64,000 nt of DNA from Chlorops oryzae (GCA_020466095.1 CM035806.1:134058573-134122572), one strand, 5' to 3'. Counted from the stretch's first letter, positions 33,055 to 45,225 are shown. Numbers and translations: made by a program. The notes: generated by a model not told the origin, from the sequence alone.

Positions 33055-33185
33055 TTAATTAGTTTTTGCGATGTACAAGTTTAAAAAAGGGTTTACTAAA
33101 AAGCATATTTCATGGACATTTCAAGGACACTGGGCAAAAGACACCCTAAAATCGGTTTCTACAGTGTTTTTTTTAGGTAGTACCT
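33055..33185. repeat. inverted partner of the repeat at 28880
   Basis: Reverse complement of 28880-29000 at roughly 75-80 percent by eye, ending near a TAGGTAGTACCTACTAGG palindromic stretch (33176-33205). Confidence 0.5.
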
Positions 33186-33279
33186 ACTAGGTACCTAGGT
33201 ACTACCTATCTATCTAAAAAAAAGACAATGAAACTATAAAATCCTTTCAGCGGGCGGCAGACGGCTATAGGTGCATACC

Positions 33280-34367
33280 AGGGATCGGCAGTAATAATAT
33301 TATATTTTCAGCAATATTATCGGTACTAATTGCGGATTGACCAAAAATTTTTATTCTTTTATTCTTGATTATTGAATAAAAAGAAATCAAAAATTGCAAA
33401 AATAAAATTTCTGAATAATGAAAAATTGATATTTCAAAGTGAAAAAATTCGGATTGAAAACATGAAAATACTTATAAAAAGAAAAATTGCGATTGCTTGA
33501 AAAATCGAAATTTTAGATAAAAGGATTATGAATTGATTGAGTAATGAATAATCAGTCTTTTTTTATTACGGATTATTTAGGAAATCAATATTCATACTCC
33601 CAAGATTATGGATTATTTCAATAATCAATATTCATATTCCCAAGATTATGGATTATTTGAATATTCAATATTCATATTCCCAAGATTATGGATTATTTGA
33701 ATAAAAGTCGAGATATCCCATTGGAAATTGGTACGGAAATAATCAGCGGCTCCAGTAGATCCGATTGACACGTTTTTTTATACCCGACATAGTTTGTGTC
33801 GAGGGTATATTGCGTTGCGTGTGGTTGTGTATTACAGACAGCACCAGTCGCAATATACCCTCGACACAAACTATGTCGGGTATAAAAAAACGTGTCAATC
33901 GGATCTACTGGAGCCGCTGATTATTTCCGTACCAATTTCCAATGGGATATCTCGACTTTTATTCAAATAATCCATAATCTTGGGAATATGAATATTGAAT
34001 ATTCAAATAATCCATAATCTTGGGAATATGAATATTGATTATTGAAATAATCCATAATCTTGGGAGTATGAATATTGATTTCCTAAATAATCCGTAATAA
34101 AAAAAGACTGATTATTCATTACTCAATCAATTCATAATCCTTTTATCTAAAATTTCGATTTTTCAAGCAATCACAATTTTTCTTTTTATAAGTATTTTCA
34201 TACTTTCAATCCGAATTTCTTCACTTTGAAATATCAATTTTTCATTATTCAGAAATTTTATTTTGACAATTTGTGATTTCTTTTAATTCAATAATCAAGA
34301 ATAATGAAGTATGGAAAAATTTATAATCAAAAAATCAAAATTCAAAAATTTTTTTTTGCCGATCCCT
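33280..34367. mobile_element. 1088-bp foldback element (giant hairpin)
   Basis: Ends AGGGATCGGCA and TGCCGATCCCT are perfect, with GGTGCATACC duplicated at 33270-33279 and 34368-34377. The two arms are nearly identical from about 33360 inward to the centre near 33840, but the outermost 80-100 bp differ. A 40-bp unit is repeated three times in each arm (CAAGATTATG at 33601, 33641, 33681). The centre contains the first 70 bp of a DINE-1-type element in both arms. Confidence 0.92.
33778..33888. repeat. mirrored DINE-1-type 5' ends at the hairpin centre
   Basis: TATACCCGACATAGTTTGTG and CGAGGGTATATTGCG appear in both orientations around a short loop (GTTGCGTGTGG to GCACCAGTCG). This is the same start as the element at 29704, cut where the inversion turns. 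Confidence 0.85.
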
Positions 34368-34739
34368 GGTGCATACCATTTGCAATGACTTGTTGTCTAC
34401 ATGAAAATAAGCAATAAGTTAAGCCATTTATTAAAAAAATAATGTGGTCACGAAACTTTGAAAATGTTATCCGTTGGGAAAAGGAAAAAATCCAAATACA
34501 AGATGGCGTCGACTTAAGGGACTCTTGTGGAATGTTTAAATGTACTTGAACGGCGCTAAGTAACCCTTCGCTTACACTTACCTTGGCGAGTCATAACTTC
34601 CCTGCAGTAATACGGACTGACCCAACTGTAGCCTTTGGTCAGTCGTTCATGTTACCAGTACTAGTCTCCTCGTAATTCCACTTCAAATTCATTCAACTGA
34701 CCCTTTTAACATGGGCCTGTCATTACAGAAGGACCGTAG

Positions 34740-36176
34740 CACTATGGGGTATTTGACCCGAAAAGTTGGCGGAAATTATTTTTATTTTTTTATTATTAAA
34801 GTTAAGTTTAAGTAGAAATTCGCTTGTTTATTTCTTTTTTTTTTTAATTTCAAATATTATTTTTAACGTACATTTTATCAAAAAATATTTTTCCGACTTA
34901 TGTGAAGCGCGCCAATAAATTAAAAAATTTTGACTTCAGGGATGAAAAAGATCGCTTGAAACTGTTTTCTTTGTCTTTGGGAAATGTAGAGTTGGAAATC
35001 AAGTGTCCTTCAACAAAATCCATTTTTTTATCGAAATCTTTTTCCCTTCACTGTTTTGACAGTTCATAAATTTGTTTCCTTATGATTATCCTCAGACACG
35101 AAGAATTTAAGGGCGGAGAAATTTTAGAAAAACAAATAAAAGATCAATGTCAACAACACTATTTGGCCAATGTCATAGCGGAGAAAGTCAGCTAATCTGT
35201 ATCAGTTCTAATTTAAGAGATTTGGGCAAAATACATTTTTTTCGACTTTGACCTTGCCAGTAACCAGTAACCTTGCCAGTTAAAATAGGTGAAACTCCGT
35301 TGTTTATTTTCGGATTTCAATTTTTTTAAAGGAGTGAGAATTCAAAAGATGGGCCTTTTAAGAAAAGTAAACCGTTTTCTTGAATTGTATTACCTTCCTG
35401 GTAATTTTCCTATCAAAAACTGAAGCTTTGAAATTTTTTCCCAAATTTTTAAGCTTTAAAACCTTTTGTTTCAATTTTTTCACTACAACTCCCTTAAATT
35501 GGTAAATTTTAAGAAAGTATATTTAATTTCCAATCAATTGAGGTATAAATCTTGACAATGGGTTGAAAACAGCCGAAGATATTCAACATTTTCAAGAAAA
35601 TAAAATAGAAATATTTGGTCGAGGTCAAAGTGGGAAAAAAATTATTTAAAAAAAGTTGCGGCTATTGATGGCTATTTTTTTTTGCGTTTGTAAAATAAAT
35701 TAATTATACTTTTAATATAATTAAAATCTCAATGGAGCTATGTGGAGCACCCAAACGAATTTGCTGTATTAAAAACATACAACAAACGATGTTCTCAAAA
35801 TACCTTCACAAAACTGATTGTAAACAGCAAAATTAGCCAAAAAAAATCAACAAATCCAAATAAATTACTTTTAGTTTATACCTTGTTCAGCAGAATCCAT
35901 AAAGTATGGAACGTGAATTCTTTTCGGTTTACTTTGAAAATGGTTTTTCAATTCTCCCCTTCAATCACACAATTGAAAAACTTCACACGTGATAGTCGAG
36001 TACTCGCTATCGAGTACCTACGCATAACTGGTTAAAGGTTCTTTAGAGGTAAAAAAAACAGCTGATTACACTAAGTTCAATAAATATTCTACCCAAAAAA
36101 GGAAAAAAAAATCTATAATATTGAAATTCGATAATTCGACTTTCCACCAACATTTCGTGTCAAATACCCCATAGTG
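34740..36176. mobile_element. Transib-type element, second family, TSD CGTAG
   Basis: Ends CACTATGGGGTATTTGAC are inverted copies for about 20 bp then continue with gaps, and CGTAG is duplicated at 34735-34739 and 36177-36181. The CAC-type heptamer and 5-bp duplication with a CG match Transib. The interior is non-coding as far as I can see; the 97-codon frame at 35742-36035 is not recognised. It shares no body sequence with the CACAGTG-ended family. Confidence 0.8.
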
Positions 36177-36530
36177 CGTAGGTCAGTTCTTATTGGGTCG
36201 ATTGTCGTAATTTTGTCTGGTTTTAGGATTGTCAAATAAGGAAAATAAAAAACCGATTTCTTATATATACATATATTCTAAGGTAATGAAAGTGTCGGCT
36301 GGCCGGATTCAATGGAGCGAACTGCCATAATGTAACCGGTAGGATTTGGACCGATCAAAGGCCAGTCCTTGTTAGGAAATTGACCGGCTCATTACTGCTG
36401 GGTTGTGATCTACGCTTGGCAAATGCATGTACATATGTACGTACATATGTATGTGTGTATGTACGTATGCAACTCGGCACAGGAATTTCTCTTTGAGTGT
36501 AAGCTGAAGAATTTCCATGAAATTTTAAAA

Positions 36531-36764
36531 CAGTGATGGCCAAACCTATACGTTACATTCATAATTGTGTGTGTGTGAATGCGCTGTCAACTTCGCTATG
36601 AGTTACTCTGATTTTCATTGACGAAATCCGTTTTTTACACACACGAACGCAGCGGACCGGTTTTCGCACGAATCGGGATACGCTATACGTGTGCGACTGC
36701 TGCGTGGGCAGAAATTTGTCTTCCAAGCACATGTGCTTGGGTATTCGAAATCTGGCCGACACTG
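36531..36764. mobile_element. 234-bp hAT MITE, TSD TTTTAAAA
   Basis: Ends CAGTGATGGCC and GGCCGACACTG with TTTTAAAA duplicated at 36523-36530 and 36765-36772. The same MITE, enlarged by two insertions, is at 41483-42444. Confidence 0.88.
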
Positions 36765-36772
36765 TTTTAAAA

Positions 36773-38100
36773 TCAGAAGTCCCACACAACGGTGGGTGCA
36801 TTCGAAATGATGTCGACTTTGTGCCTGTTTATTTAATTATGCATCCACTTAGAGCTTGAGCTTTGATAAATTTATTCAATTATTAAAATTCATGACGTCA
36901 ACTCAGATGCAGACGCAGACCCACTTAAACTTGCTCTTCTGCGAATGGGTAAATGGTGAATGGCAAAAGGCAAATGGACGTAAGCTCCTTAGGATTTTTT
37001 TTTTTTTGTGCGTGTTAGCAGCCCCCACAGACGTCCACCACACTCAAGCCTTTAAAATGAAGCCAACACTGGCCACGCTGAAAGCGGGGTGCGGTAGCTA
37101 TTTTCGGAAGCAAACACCCAGCAAGGACAATTCACTTGAAATGTTGCATCGCATTTCGAAATGCGTTAGAATCGACCGAAGTCGGGTTTTTCTTTTCTTT
37201 TTTTTTCTTTCTTCTGCTCTGCATAAACATTTCCGATATCGATGGAATTAAATTAAGACAATCACGAGCAACGGAAAACTGTTTTGCTTTGACACACAAC
37301 AACAGCAACAACAATAGCACATAATTGAAAGTGGAAATCGTTTTTTTCCATCTAGTGGGCGGAATAACGGCTGTCACTTTCTCCAAATTTTCCTTTCAGT
37401 GTTACCACCTAGAAGGCACCAATGCGACCTAAGCCAATAATAGCGACGTACTGAGCATGGAAAACATTCATTCTCTAGCTCTCACGGAAATTCTTGGTTA
37501 CGTCAAGAGAACCAGGAAGTTCCATGAGAGTTAAAGCCCATCTCACCTCCTTTCCTTCCACCTTCCACCTTCCCATTTCCTTTCTTTTCCCCCCTTCCTC
37601 TTAACTCGGGACGGCAAAATGGGCAAAATTGCCTGATTACCAAGGGACTGATGTCCCACCCACCCTCATATCATCATCACCTAGAAGGCAAGTTGGCATA
37701 TTTTTAATTCGGACCTTTGCCAAACACACACACACACACACGCACGCAAACACACACAAACACACACGCACGCACACACACACAAACACACACATTCTTT
37801 TAAGGTTAAAATAGGTAATTCACCTGTATTTATTCTATATTTATTATTGAAATCAGTTATATTATAAAAAAGGTAAAATTATTTGGAATTACAATCACTA
37901 TCCGACGGTATTTAACACATTTAAAAACCTTACGTGAGCCTTGGTTTGTAACTGCGATTTAAGTGAGGTTGGCGACATAAATGGTCGGAATACGTATTAC
38001 CATCAGGCGGATTTGATATACCTGTCCGGTTCTTTTTCTATATTAGTATCTCGAATCCGAGCGGGGGCTTAAAAATTCATATGTTCAACACATCGCACAC
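36773..38100. other. no gene; CA microsatellite
   Basis: A CA/CACG repeat runs from about 37723 to 37794. The rest, including a GC-richer patch near 36900-37200 and a C/T-rich patch at 37540-37610, shows no coding signature. Confidence 0.45.
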
Positions 38101-38102
38101 GA

Positions 38103-39013
38103 CGTATCACTCCATATATCATGGAAGACAAATCGAAGGAATGGTAAACATGGGTTAATTGAGGTAATTAAGATATAAACCTAAATTCGTCCTAATTGGT
38201 TCATCCCTTGGGCCCCTGCTTGTAGTTTTGTATAGCAGTTACATCTAAAACTCAACCGATTTATGTATATTAAACTTTGTCAAAATAATATCTATGCTAA
38301 AAAAACCAACGTGGGCAAGGAATATCTTAAATCTGACAGTCCCTTGGGGTACTTCTCCTGCATCAATGCCAATTTTTTTACACAACTCAGGTTTTTCAGT
38401 TATCATTTGCTTAACAATGGAGTCTGTTTCGAAAGTATTTTTGTTGGGCTGGCGTCAAATTGATTTATGAGTATCGGAACTTACAAGTAGCCGTAACATA
38501 TGCAATGCTTTTTTCCCCAAATATTCAAACATTTTCACTACGACTTTTGACATAAAAATTGACATTTTCGAGAAAATCGCAAGTAGGCGTAAAATTCGTT
38601 TTAATGAATCGTTAGAAGAGACTCGGCCCTTCGATTTTTATTTAACTAGAAAACGGACCACCTCGGAGTTTTTGTCCATTGAATGTAAAAAATCCGTAAT
38701 TTTCGAGGCACAATTTCTGATAGTCTACCTCGACTTCGTTGCACAATCAAATCCCACAATTTTCAATTCATCAAATCAAACTTTCAATTTCAATTTAAAA
38801 AATAACATTTAAAGGAACGATGCCGGATTTAAAAGTAAACATATTCAATCCAATTTGACAACATTTTCTTGCCATTTTTAGGTAAAAAATAACGTTTTTT
38901 GAAAAAACAAATGTAGATATTTCTTATTTAGATATTGGTGTATTAGATGAAGTCACTAAATCATAAAAAATTGGATGGAAAAATTTCAATATTTTCCGCT
39001 GAAATCTCACTGA
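38103..39013 (-). mobile_element. decayed Transib-type copy (CACAGTG family)
   Basis: About 700 bp (38180-38870) align with 5850-6520 of the element at 5798, for example GAGACTCGGCCCTTCGATTT in both, and the right end GCTGAAATCTCACTG is a damaged version of GCTGAAATCCCACTGTG. It lacks the nested element present in the other copy, confirming that insertion. Left end and target duplication are lost. Confidence 0.75.
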
Positions 39014-40397
39014 ACGATGGAAACTTTATTAAGAAGAAATATTTGTGTGGGATGTGGCCGATATTGTAAGTATCTTACGATTTTTACTGACATGTCCAAA
39101 CTTGTATCTTTGCTTATTCGTGAACACTATCAAATATATACATATATATACATGTATGTATATATAGGAATATATATATATCTTAATCTGAAAGCATACA
39201 TCAAGTACAAGGAATCCATGAGTACGCGAAATTATATGCAACGGAACGGATTTGATGATTTAGCACATCGGAATATTACATTTTTCAATTCATCGACATG
39301 CACAGTTGCAACTGTGATTTGTTTGTACTCAAAGGAAAACGTGGATTTCGCTCCATTGGAGGATTTGCATACTGATGATTTTCAATTCGATTCGAAAACA
39401 AATAGTTTGCGCTCTCCTTCGATTTAAAGGGTCGTGGCGCAGAGGAATCGGGGCAAGGTGAATAGCGCTTTTCTTGATTTTCTTAAAATTTAGCGCTTTC
39501 GAAATATCCTTACTCTGCTTACAGCTTCGAAAAGGACCACACCGCGGCACTCACCGCATAGTGGGATCGCTTCATAGTTACATTGAAGTGAAAAAACTAC
39601 AACGATTCCTCGTAGAACGAATCAACTTTTCATCGAAACTAATGTTAAAGAAAAACAAAGAAAATTTCATCAAAATCTGCCACAATCACAATTTTTTACG
39701 CCATAATGTATGCTTAACAACAAAATTTGAGCCTTATTCATTACAATCACGAATCCTAAAAGCATACTACATATTCCATTCATATCATATCGAAAAATTC
39801 AATTGTTATTTTTGCGACTTTTTTCGAAAAGCCATCTTTCCTGTGCAGCAACGTGTTGCAGCTTAATCATACAAAAGTGGGGAAAAACAGACTGTCTATT
39901 CTCATTTTTTACAATAAAAACAGTGAGAAGGGCGGAGCACCCCTTTTACACCCCTATTATAAAATATATCAATTACATTGTGCAAGTTCAAAAAAAAAGA
40001 AACCGACCGACGGCTTTCATATCTAGAAATAATGACCAAAACACGCTGAATACAATAGTGATATTGATTTTTTGGGATTGGCTTAATTAACGGAGATTTT
40101 TGCGTTTAAAGTTGGATCCCTAAAGTATGCAAGCATAATTTTGTTTTCCACTTAAAACATTCAGAACTCTCAGTTGCTGGTCATTTGCTTTCCTTAAAGT
40201 TCTTTTTGAACACAGTCTCTTTAAACTGAAAAAATGTATATAAAAAAAAATCGGAAGCCAACCATTTTACTTCCCCTAAAAGTATGCTTCACTTTTTAAA
40301 GAAATGTGATGGAAATTGAAAACAAGCACTTATAAAATATCAACTACCGTTGCGATTACAACGAATTTTTGCACAGGAATTCGCCTGAATACAAGTA
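39014..40397. other. no supported gene
   Basis: CATAGTGGGATCGCTTCATA at about 39558 resembles the 3' end of the CACAGTG Transib family, so another decayed copy may start here. A 136-codon frame at 39017-39427 spans a TATA microsatellite (39135-39180) and is not credible as a protein. Confidence 0.4.
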
Positions 40398-41026
40398 TAC
40401 AAGGTCCATCTTGCGCTTGTAAGGAGCTAGAGGCGCGGAAAGAATTCGACTAAATTGGTGAGCATTCTTTTATGTGGATATGTAAAACTAAAACACTATT
40501 CATTAAGTTTTTTCTTTTTCTCATGCTACCTAAAAGCGTGCTCAATAATTTTGATTAAAATAACATTTCTGGGAGTCAAAACAACATAATAATTATTTTC
40601 AAACCTTAGTTTTGCATTGATTGTGAAACTTTTTTTTAGCAACCATGTTATCAAATTGAAGACAAAAACTCAAAGTTTTCGAAAAGAGTCAAAAAAAAGA
40701 GGCTCGATTCAATTAATTTAAAAATAACCGATTTTAAAAGCCAAAATTACATTATTTTTGACTTTGATGGCCATAAAAGACAAAGCAATATTTAATAATT
40801 TAAAATCCTGGTATGCGGTTTTAAAGGAAAACTGCCGAGCTTTTGATTCTTTATGTGATTTTGAAATTACGGCTTGTAAGTTAGGAGCGCCAGCGAAAAA
40901 AAAACATAATTTGGTTTTTGCGTGTAACTCCTCAGGGGTGCATTTGCGACCCACTCCTCCCATAAAATTATTGGTCCCCCCTATCACCTCCTTCAGTTTG
41001 ACACACTCAACTTGGGACACCCTGTA
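40398..41026. mobile_element. repeat ending in GGGACACCCTGTA
   Basis: Starts TACAAGGTCCATCTTGCGC and ends CTTGGGACACCCTGTA, with TA at the borders. Body sequence recurs in inverted order at 59086-59700, and the end block CCCCTATCACCTCC recurs near 59725 and 60165, so it is a multi-copy family, possibly Tc1-type. Confidence 0.55.
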
Positions 41027-41299
41027 TACCTTGTGGTATTGTAGCTTTTGCTTTATTCAATTAAGTAGTCGTTGATTTTCTTATTCGAGCAAAAATAAAT
41101 TCTGATAGTTAGCTATATTATTCTTTGCTGAAACATCGTCTATGGGACTATTCCGCGATGTTTTAATGTATCGCCCATTGCTCTTCCAAGACAGTGTCGG
41201 GCGACCGGACAACTGCCTAACAGCTTCACTATTCCGCGATAACAAAGCTACGGTTGCGGGCGCTCTAAACATCGCCGTGGCGAGTCGCGCCACACTGGT

Positions 41300-41470
41300 C
41301 CGCCATAGAAAATGTTTGCTGGGGAGCAAATGCTCTTCAGGTAGTAAAAATTCCTGAGAACTGATCTAAAGTATGCTTTTAAACAATTTATATGCTCACT
41401 CCAAGTTAGATCGCAGTCAATTAATAGCCCTAGGTACTTGAAACAGTTTACTATCTCGATTTTAAAGAAA
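41300..41470 (-). pseudogene. LINE reverse transcriptase fragment
   Basis: On the minus strand about 50 codons read EIVNCFKYLGLLIDCDL, then TWSEHINCLKAYFRSVLRN and FYYLKSIC. This is the thumb-side end of a non-LTR reverse transcriptase, where K-YLG-x-x-x-D-x-x-L-x-W-x-x-HI is highly conserved just after the catalytic domain. The rest of the polymerase and the endonuclease are absent. The fragment is cut by the hAT MITE at 41483, next to which it lies. It cannot be linked with the endonuclease scrap at 23109, though both look jockey-like. Confidence 0.75.
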
Positions 41471-41484
41471 TTTCGATTACACCA

Positions 41485-41840
41485 CCCAGCAGTTATCTAG
41501 GAAGTGCATTACCAAAGTAATGCATTTTTTCATCGATGAAATAGGAATGCAAAAAGTAATGCAAAGTAAATTGAACAAATTTGCATGAAGATGCAATCGA
41601 AAAATTGTAAGTAAAATTTTAGGCAAAAATTTAAGCCCGTGAATTCAATCTATTTTTCATTACTTCAGAATGCAAATAGTAATGCATTACAAAACCAAGT
41701 ATTTTCGATTACTTTTTGTACAGCTGGTAATGCAAATAGTCATACATCGCCGTGATAAAAATAATCCATTCTGTAATGCATAAACAGAACCCGTTTTGAA
41801 TTACTTTTTGCATTACCATCGGTTACAAATAACTGCTGGG
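41485..41840. mobile_element. nested element with AATGCAAAAAGTAATGC repeats, copy 1
   Basis: Ends CCCAGCAGTTAT and ATAACTGCTGGG are inverted. The interior is dominated by GTAATGCA/TGCATTAC blocks that make multiple hairpins. Confidence 0.75.
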
Positions 41841-41913
41841 CAGTGATGGCCAGACCTATACGTAAACATTTATAATTGTGTGTGTGAATGCGCTGTCGAC
41901 TTCGCTGTAAGCT

Positions 41914-42281
41914 CCCAGCAGTTATGTGTAACCGATGGTAATGCAAAAAGTAATTGAAAAGGCGTACTGCTTATGCATTACAGAATCGATTATTTTTAAC
42001 ACGGCGATGTCCTATCGAATGTAATGCATGACTATTTGCATTCCCAGCTGTACAAAAAGTAAGTTTAAAAGTTTGCGGGTTTAAATTTTTGCCTAAAATT
42101 ATACTTACAATTTTTTGTTACGAAGAATATATACAAAAATGGTTTCGCACTGCAAATATTCGGCTACACATTACCTTTTCGATTACCTCTCCATGCAAAT
42201 TTGTTCAATTATTTTGCATTCCTATTTCATCGATGAAAAAAAGCATTACTTTTGTAATGCACTTCCTAAATAAATGATTGG
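41914..42281 (-). mobile_element. nested element, copy 2, opposite orientation
   Basis: Begins CCCAGCAGTTAT and follows copy 1 in reverse complement; its far end is degenerate (ATAAATGATTGG in place of ATAACTGCTGGG). The uninterrupted target is visible at about 36590-36605. Confidence 0.72.
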
Positions 42282-42452
42282 ATTACTCTGATTTTCATTG
42301 ACGAAGTCCGTTTTTTACACACACGAACGCAGCCGACCGGTTTTCACACAAATCGGGATACTGTATACGTATGCGACTGCTGCGTCGGCAGAATTCGGTC
42401 TCTCAAGCACAAGTGCTTGGAAAATCGAAATTAGGCCGACACTGGATTACAC

Positions 42453-44525
42453 TCTTCCTTTTCAGAAAAGGCGCTGGTTAAATTGTGGCAGCATGGCTCA
42501 TGATAAACTATATCACAGTTGAGAGGATAACTGCTGGGGTGCTGTTTGTTTATCTACACAAACCCAAACATGATGTTTCAGATGGAATTATACGCGATGC
42601 ACCAACACACTCACGAATGTTTCTATGCAATCATCACCATCGGGAACACATGCCTACATTTGTGTGTGTGTGTATGTACATTATCATGTACACAAGAATC
42701 TGGTGTAGAGTCCATCTTCCAGGTATTCTCCATTGAAACTGCCCCCCATTTTCAATCAACATTACTGCAAGTATGTGCCTTAGATTAAGGCCAACACTTT
42801 GATAATATAGAGCATGAGGGCGAATTCCGAAAAAGCTGCTCACACACATATATGCACACATTTATTATGTACTTATATATCCTGTAGCAAACAGGAGGTA
42901 AATTTTCTTAAACGAACTCGTAATTTTACTAGAATAATCAAAACTAGTGCAACTTTTGGTGAAACTTCCACCATATTTATACCATATTTCAATGGTTTTT
43001 GTTTCAAAAAAAAAATTTTTTTTTTTTTCATTCATTGAGGCATTAAAAGATCTTACAAGCTTTTATATGTAGCTTATAGTTATAAGGTCCTTGGTACGAC
43101 CTTTGTAAAGATTTCAAAGTAAAGCCGACTTTTAGAAATATTTTTTGTCGGGAATAAGGGCGTATTTATTTACATATCGAATTAGGACTGTGACACATTA
43201 TGTCTCTTTCTCTCCGCTTGGAGTATATAGGTATGCTCAATGCGCGTGCCAATCGTCAACATCATCAGCTATTTCTTATACGAATTGTGGCACACCTGAA
43301 TCCGCATGAACTCAGCATCGATTAATGCGGATGCGGATGCAGATGATGAAATTCTTGCGGAAGGTCCGCACTTTCGGATGCAAATATTCGCCACACCCCT
43401 GGTTTAGATGGCCACGGAAAAAAATGATGCAATCTAGTGTAATCATAAAAGCGATTTCTGATTAAAAAAAAAAAAATCTTCCAAATGAAAGCTGGGTTAT
43501 GACCTTGTTATGAACAGTAAAACCTTTAAATGACACCCTTCTGCCTTGTTGGAACGGTAGGGATACTGAACTAACGCAAAATATTGGGCATGAGTGGGGA
43601 CAGTGGATGAAAAGTTAAAGAATGAAGCCTCTCCACTGACCAATCAAACTCATCTGACTGCTCAAAAGACCACCGGTTTGAGTCCCTACTGAACGATTTT
43701 CCTTAAATGGGTCGAAATTCGTGCGAATTCTATGCTGCTACCTACTGCTTTCGTGAAATTATCACAAGTTCTTACAAGCTACCACTCCTCGAATGGACCT
43801 TACCATTGAATACTCGCTCTTATGGAGTCGACAGCAGCACCCATAAATCATTATTCAGTAATTAATTGCAAAAAGTCTTGCGCTAGTGACTTGGATTCGA
43901 AGTTCTTGCCTCCTTTTTTCAGAAACATTTTTGAAATACTTTGGCATCATCTGATGGTGATGGTAATGGTGATGGTGATGGTGATGGTGATGTTGATGGT
44001 TCTTGTGCATCGTTGTGAGTTGATTCGATCCATAAGACGGGAGTATCTATGCGTCCTAGCAAGCCAAAGAGGAAAATATGAGAAGCTCCGTTTCAAATGG
44101 AATTCCTAATTGAATTTCTATACAGAATGTGAAATCAATAAAGGGAGAAAAAGATAAAACATAGAACGGCACAGCAGCGGCAAAGAAGAATCGAATCGAA
44201 CAGAACAGAACAGAATGAAGAATTAAGAATGAAAAAAGACAATGCGATGCCAACGGAAGGTAGGGAACAGAACACAGAAAAACTGGAATTTCTATGATGC
44301 TCAACATAGTTCAGCGTGAACAATGAGCCAGCAAAAGTGTGTATTGCTTACGAGTAATGACATTTTTCCTTCATCGACAGACAACATACATATTTATCGA
44401 TATTTAAAGCTTCAGTTCAAACACCAACGTTTCCATTTCAGCACTTTTCATCTTTTCTTTCAACATTCAACTTTCCACATTCAACTATTTTAATTCGTCT
44501 GTATGAAACAGATTATGATCTAAGG
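42453..44525. other. no gene; short GATGGT repeat
   Basis: A GATGGT/GATGGTAATG repeat lies at 43953-44000 and a GATGCG repeat near 43326-43345. A weak B-box-like block CCGGTTTGAGTCCC at 43674 hints at another tRNA-derived repeat. No exon is recognised. Confidence 0.4.
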
Positions 44526-44636
44526 TGGGCTACCAACTGACCTTTCGCATCATGTTAGCTGAGCGGACCGCGATTTTAAGAAATACTCGTAGAACCAGCG
44601 CAGTCAGCATGATGTGAAAGCTCAGTTGGTAGCCCA
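44526..44636. mobile_element. 111-bp MITE
   Basis: Ends TGGGCTACCAACTGA and TCAGTTGGTAGCCCA are inverted and extend inward to CATCATG/CATGATG. No certain target duplication. Confidence 0.65.
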
Positions 44637-44879
44637 ACTTTTAGCCGAATTTTACTCCAAAGTTGCAGAAAAATTGATTAAGCTGAATTCACCCATTGAA
44701 ATCCTTATACATTGTAAATTGAATGGATTTTTTTTTTTAATTCAAAACAATTTCACATCACACTTAATTTCATTTTTTCTGTAATAATTTGTAGCATGAT
44801 TCTAGGCTTATTTAAGATGGACCCTATTTTGAAAAAGCGAAGGCAAAAAATGCGGTTTGACCTATGATTCCCTGGGCAT

Positions 44880-45225
44880 TCTTTCTCAACAAAAAATCCC
44901 AGACACTTATGTTGCTAGTGGAAATATCATCTTTTTTTTCGAACAAAACGATCCACCATAATGTACAGCAGCGCAAACCAATGGAAATCATATTCTGTGC
45001 AAAAAAAAAGTGCCTTCATGCAAGCCATTCACGGTTTGCTGCACCGACGGCTATATAGTTAATTTCTTCGGACCGTTCTACAGCACAAACAACGATACCA
45101 CCATTGTGAAAAAATTTTTAGAGGATCCACAAGGACTGAAAACTTTGTTGGAACCGGGAGACATGTTCCTGATCGACCGCGGAATTAGAGATGTTACGGT
45201 TTGGTTCACTTTTGGGTTTTATTGC
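44880..45225 (+). pseudogene. Harbinger-like DDE transposase fragment
   Basis: The frame from about 45012 reads PSCKPFTVCCTDGYIVNFF, then GPFYSTNNDTTIVKKFL and LLEPGDMFLIDRGIRDV. TDGYIVD-x-x-GP-x-x-x-x-x-x-D and GD-x-F-x-x-DRG-x-RD are the first and second catalytic blocks of the DDE_Tnp_4 (PIF/Harbinger-like) endonuclease, which cuts DNA at the element ends. Upstream codons (SYSVQKK) are in another frame, separated by an A9 run (45001-45009) that is one base too long. The region after GIRDV and the final Glu are lost, and no TIRs were found. It lies 300 bp upstream of the hAT element but is unrelated to it. Confidence 0.72.

Larger units (their letters stand above)
41483..42444. mobile_element. 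hAT MITE with two nested insertions, TSD GATTACAC
   Basis: GATTACAC is duplicated at 41475-41482 and 42445-42452. The body matches the 234-bp MITE at 36531-36764 (CAGTGATGGCC to GGCCGACACTG) once two inserts, 41485-41840 and 41914-42281, are removed. The first insert sits after the second base of the MITE and duplicated CA. Confidence 0.85.

Noticed and set aside
33590..33710. Three evenly spaced 40-bp repeats considered as a CRISPR-like array
   Set aside because: They are direct tandem repeats without variable spacers, inside a eukaryotic foldback element.
35742..36035. 97-codon frame as the transposase of the CACTATG Transib family
   Set aside because: It has none of the core motifs seen in the 56214-57960 gene and is too short.
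39017..39427. 136-codon plus-strand frame
   Set aside because: It begins at the end of a decayed Transib copy and crosses a TATA microsatellite; no motif or composition supports coding.
43822..44109. 95-codon frame with Met-Val repeats
   Set aside because: The MVMVMV stretch is the GATGGT microsatellite read in one frame; nothing else supports a protein.
44056..44323. Phe/Leu-rich minus-strand frames resembling membrane segments
   Set aside because: They are complements of A-rich DNA (AGAACAGAACAG-type repeats) and give hydrophobic residues by composition alone.
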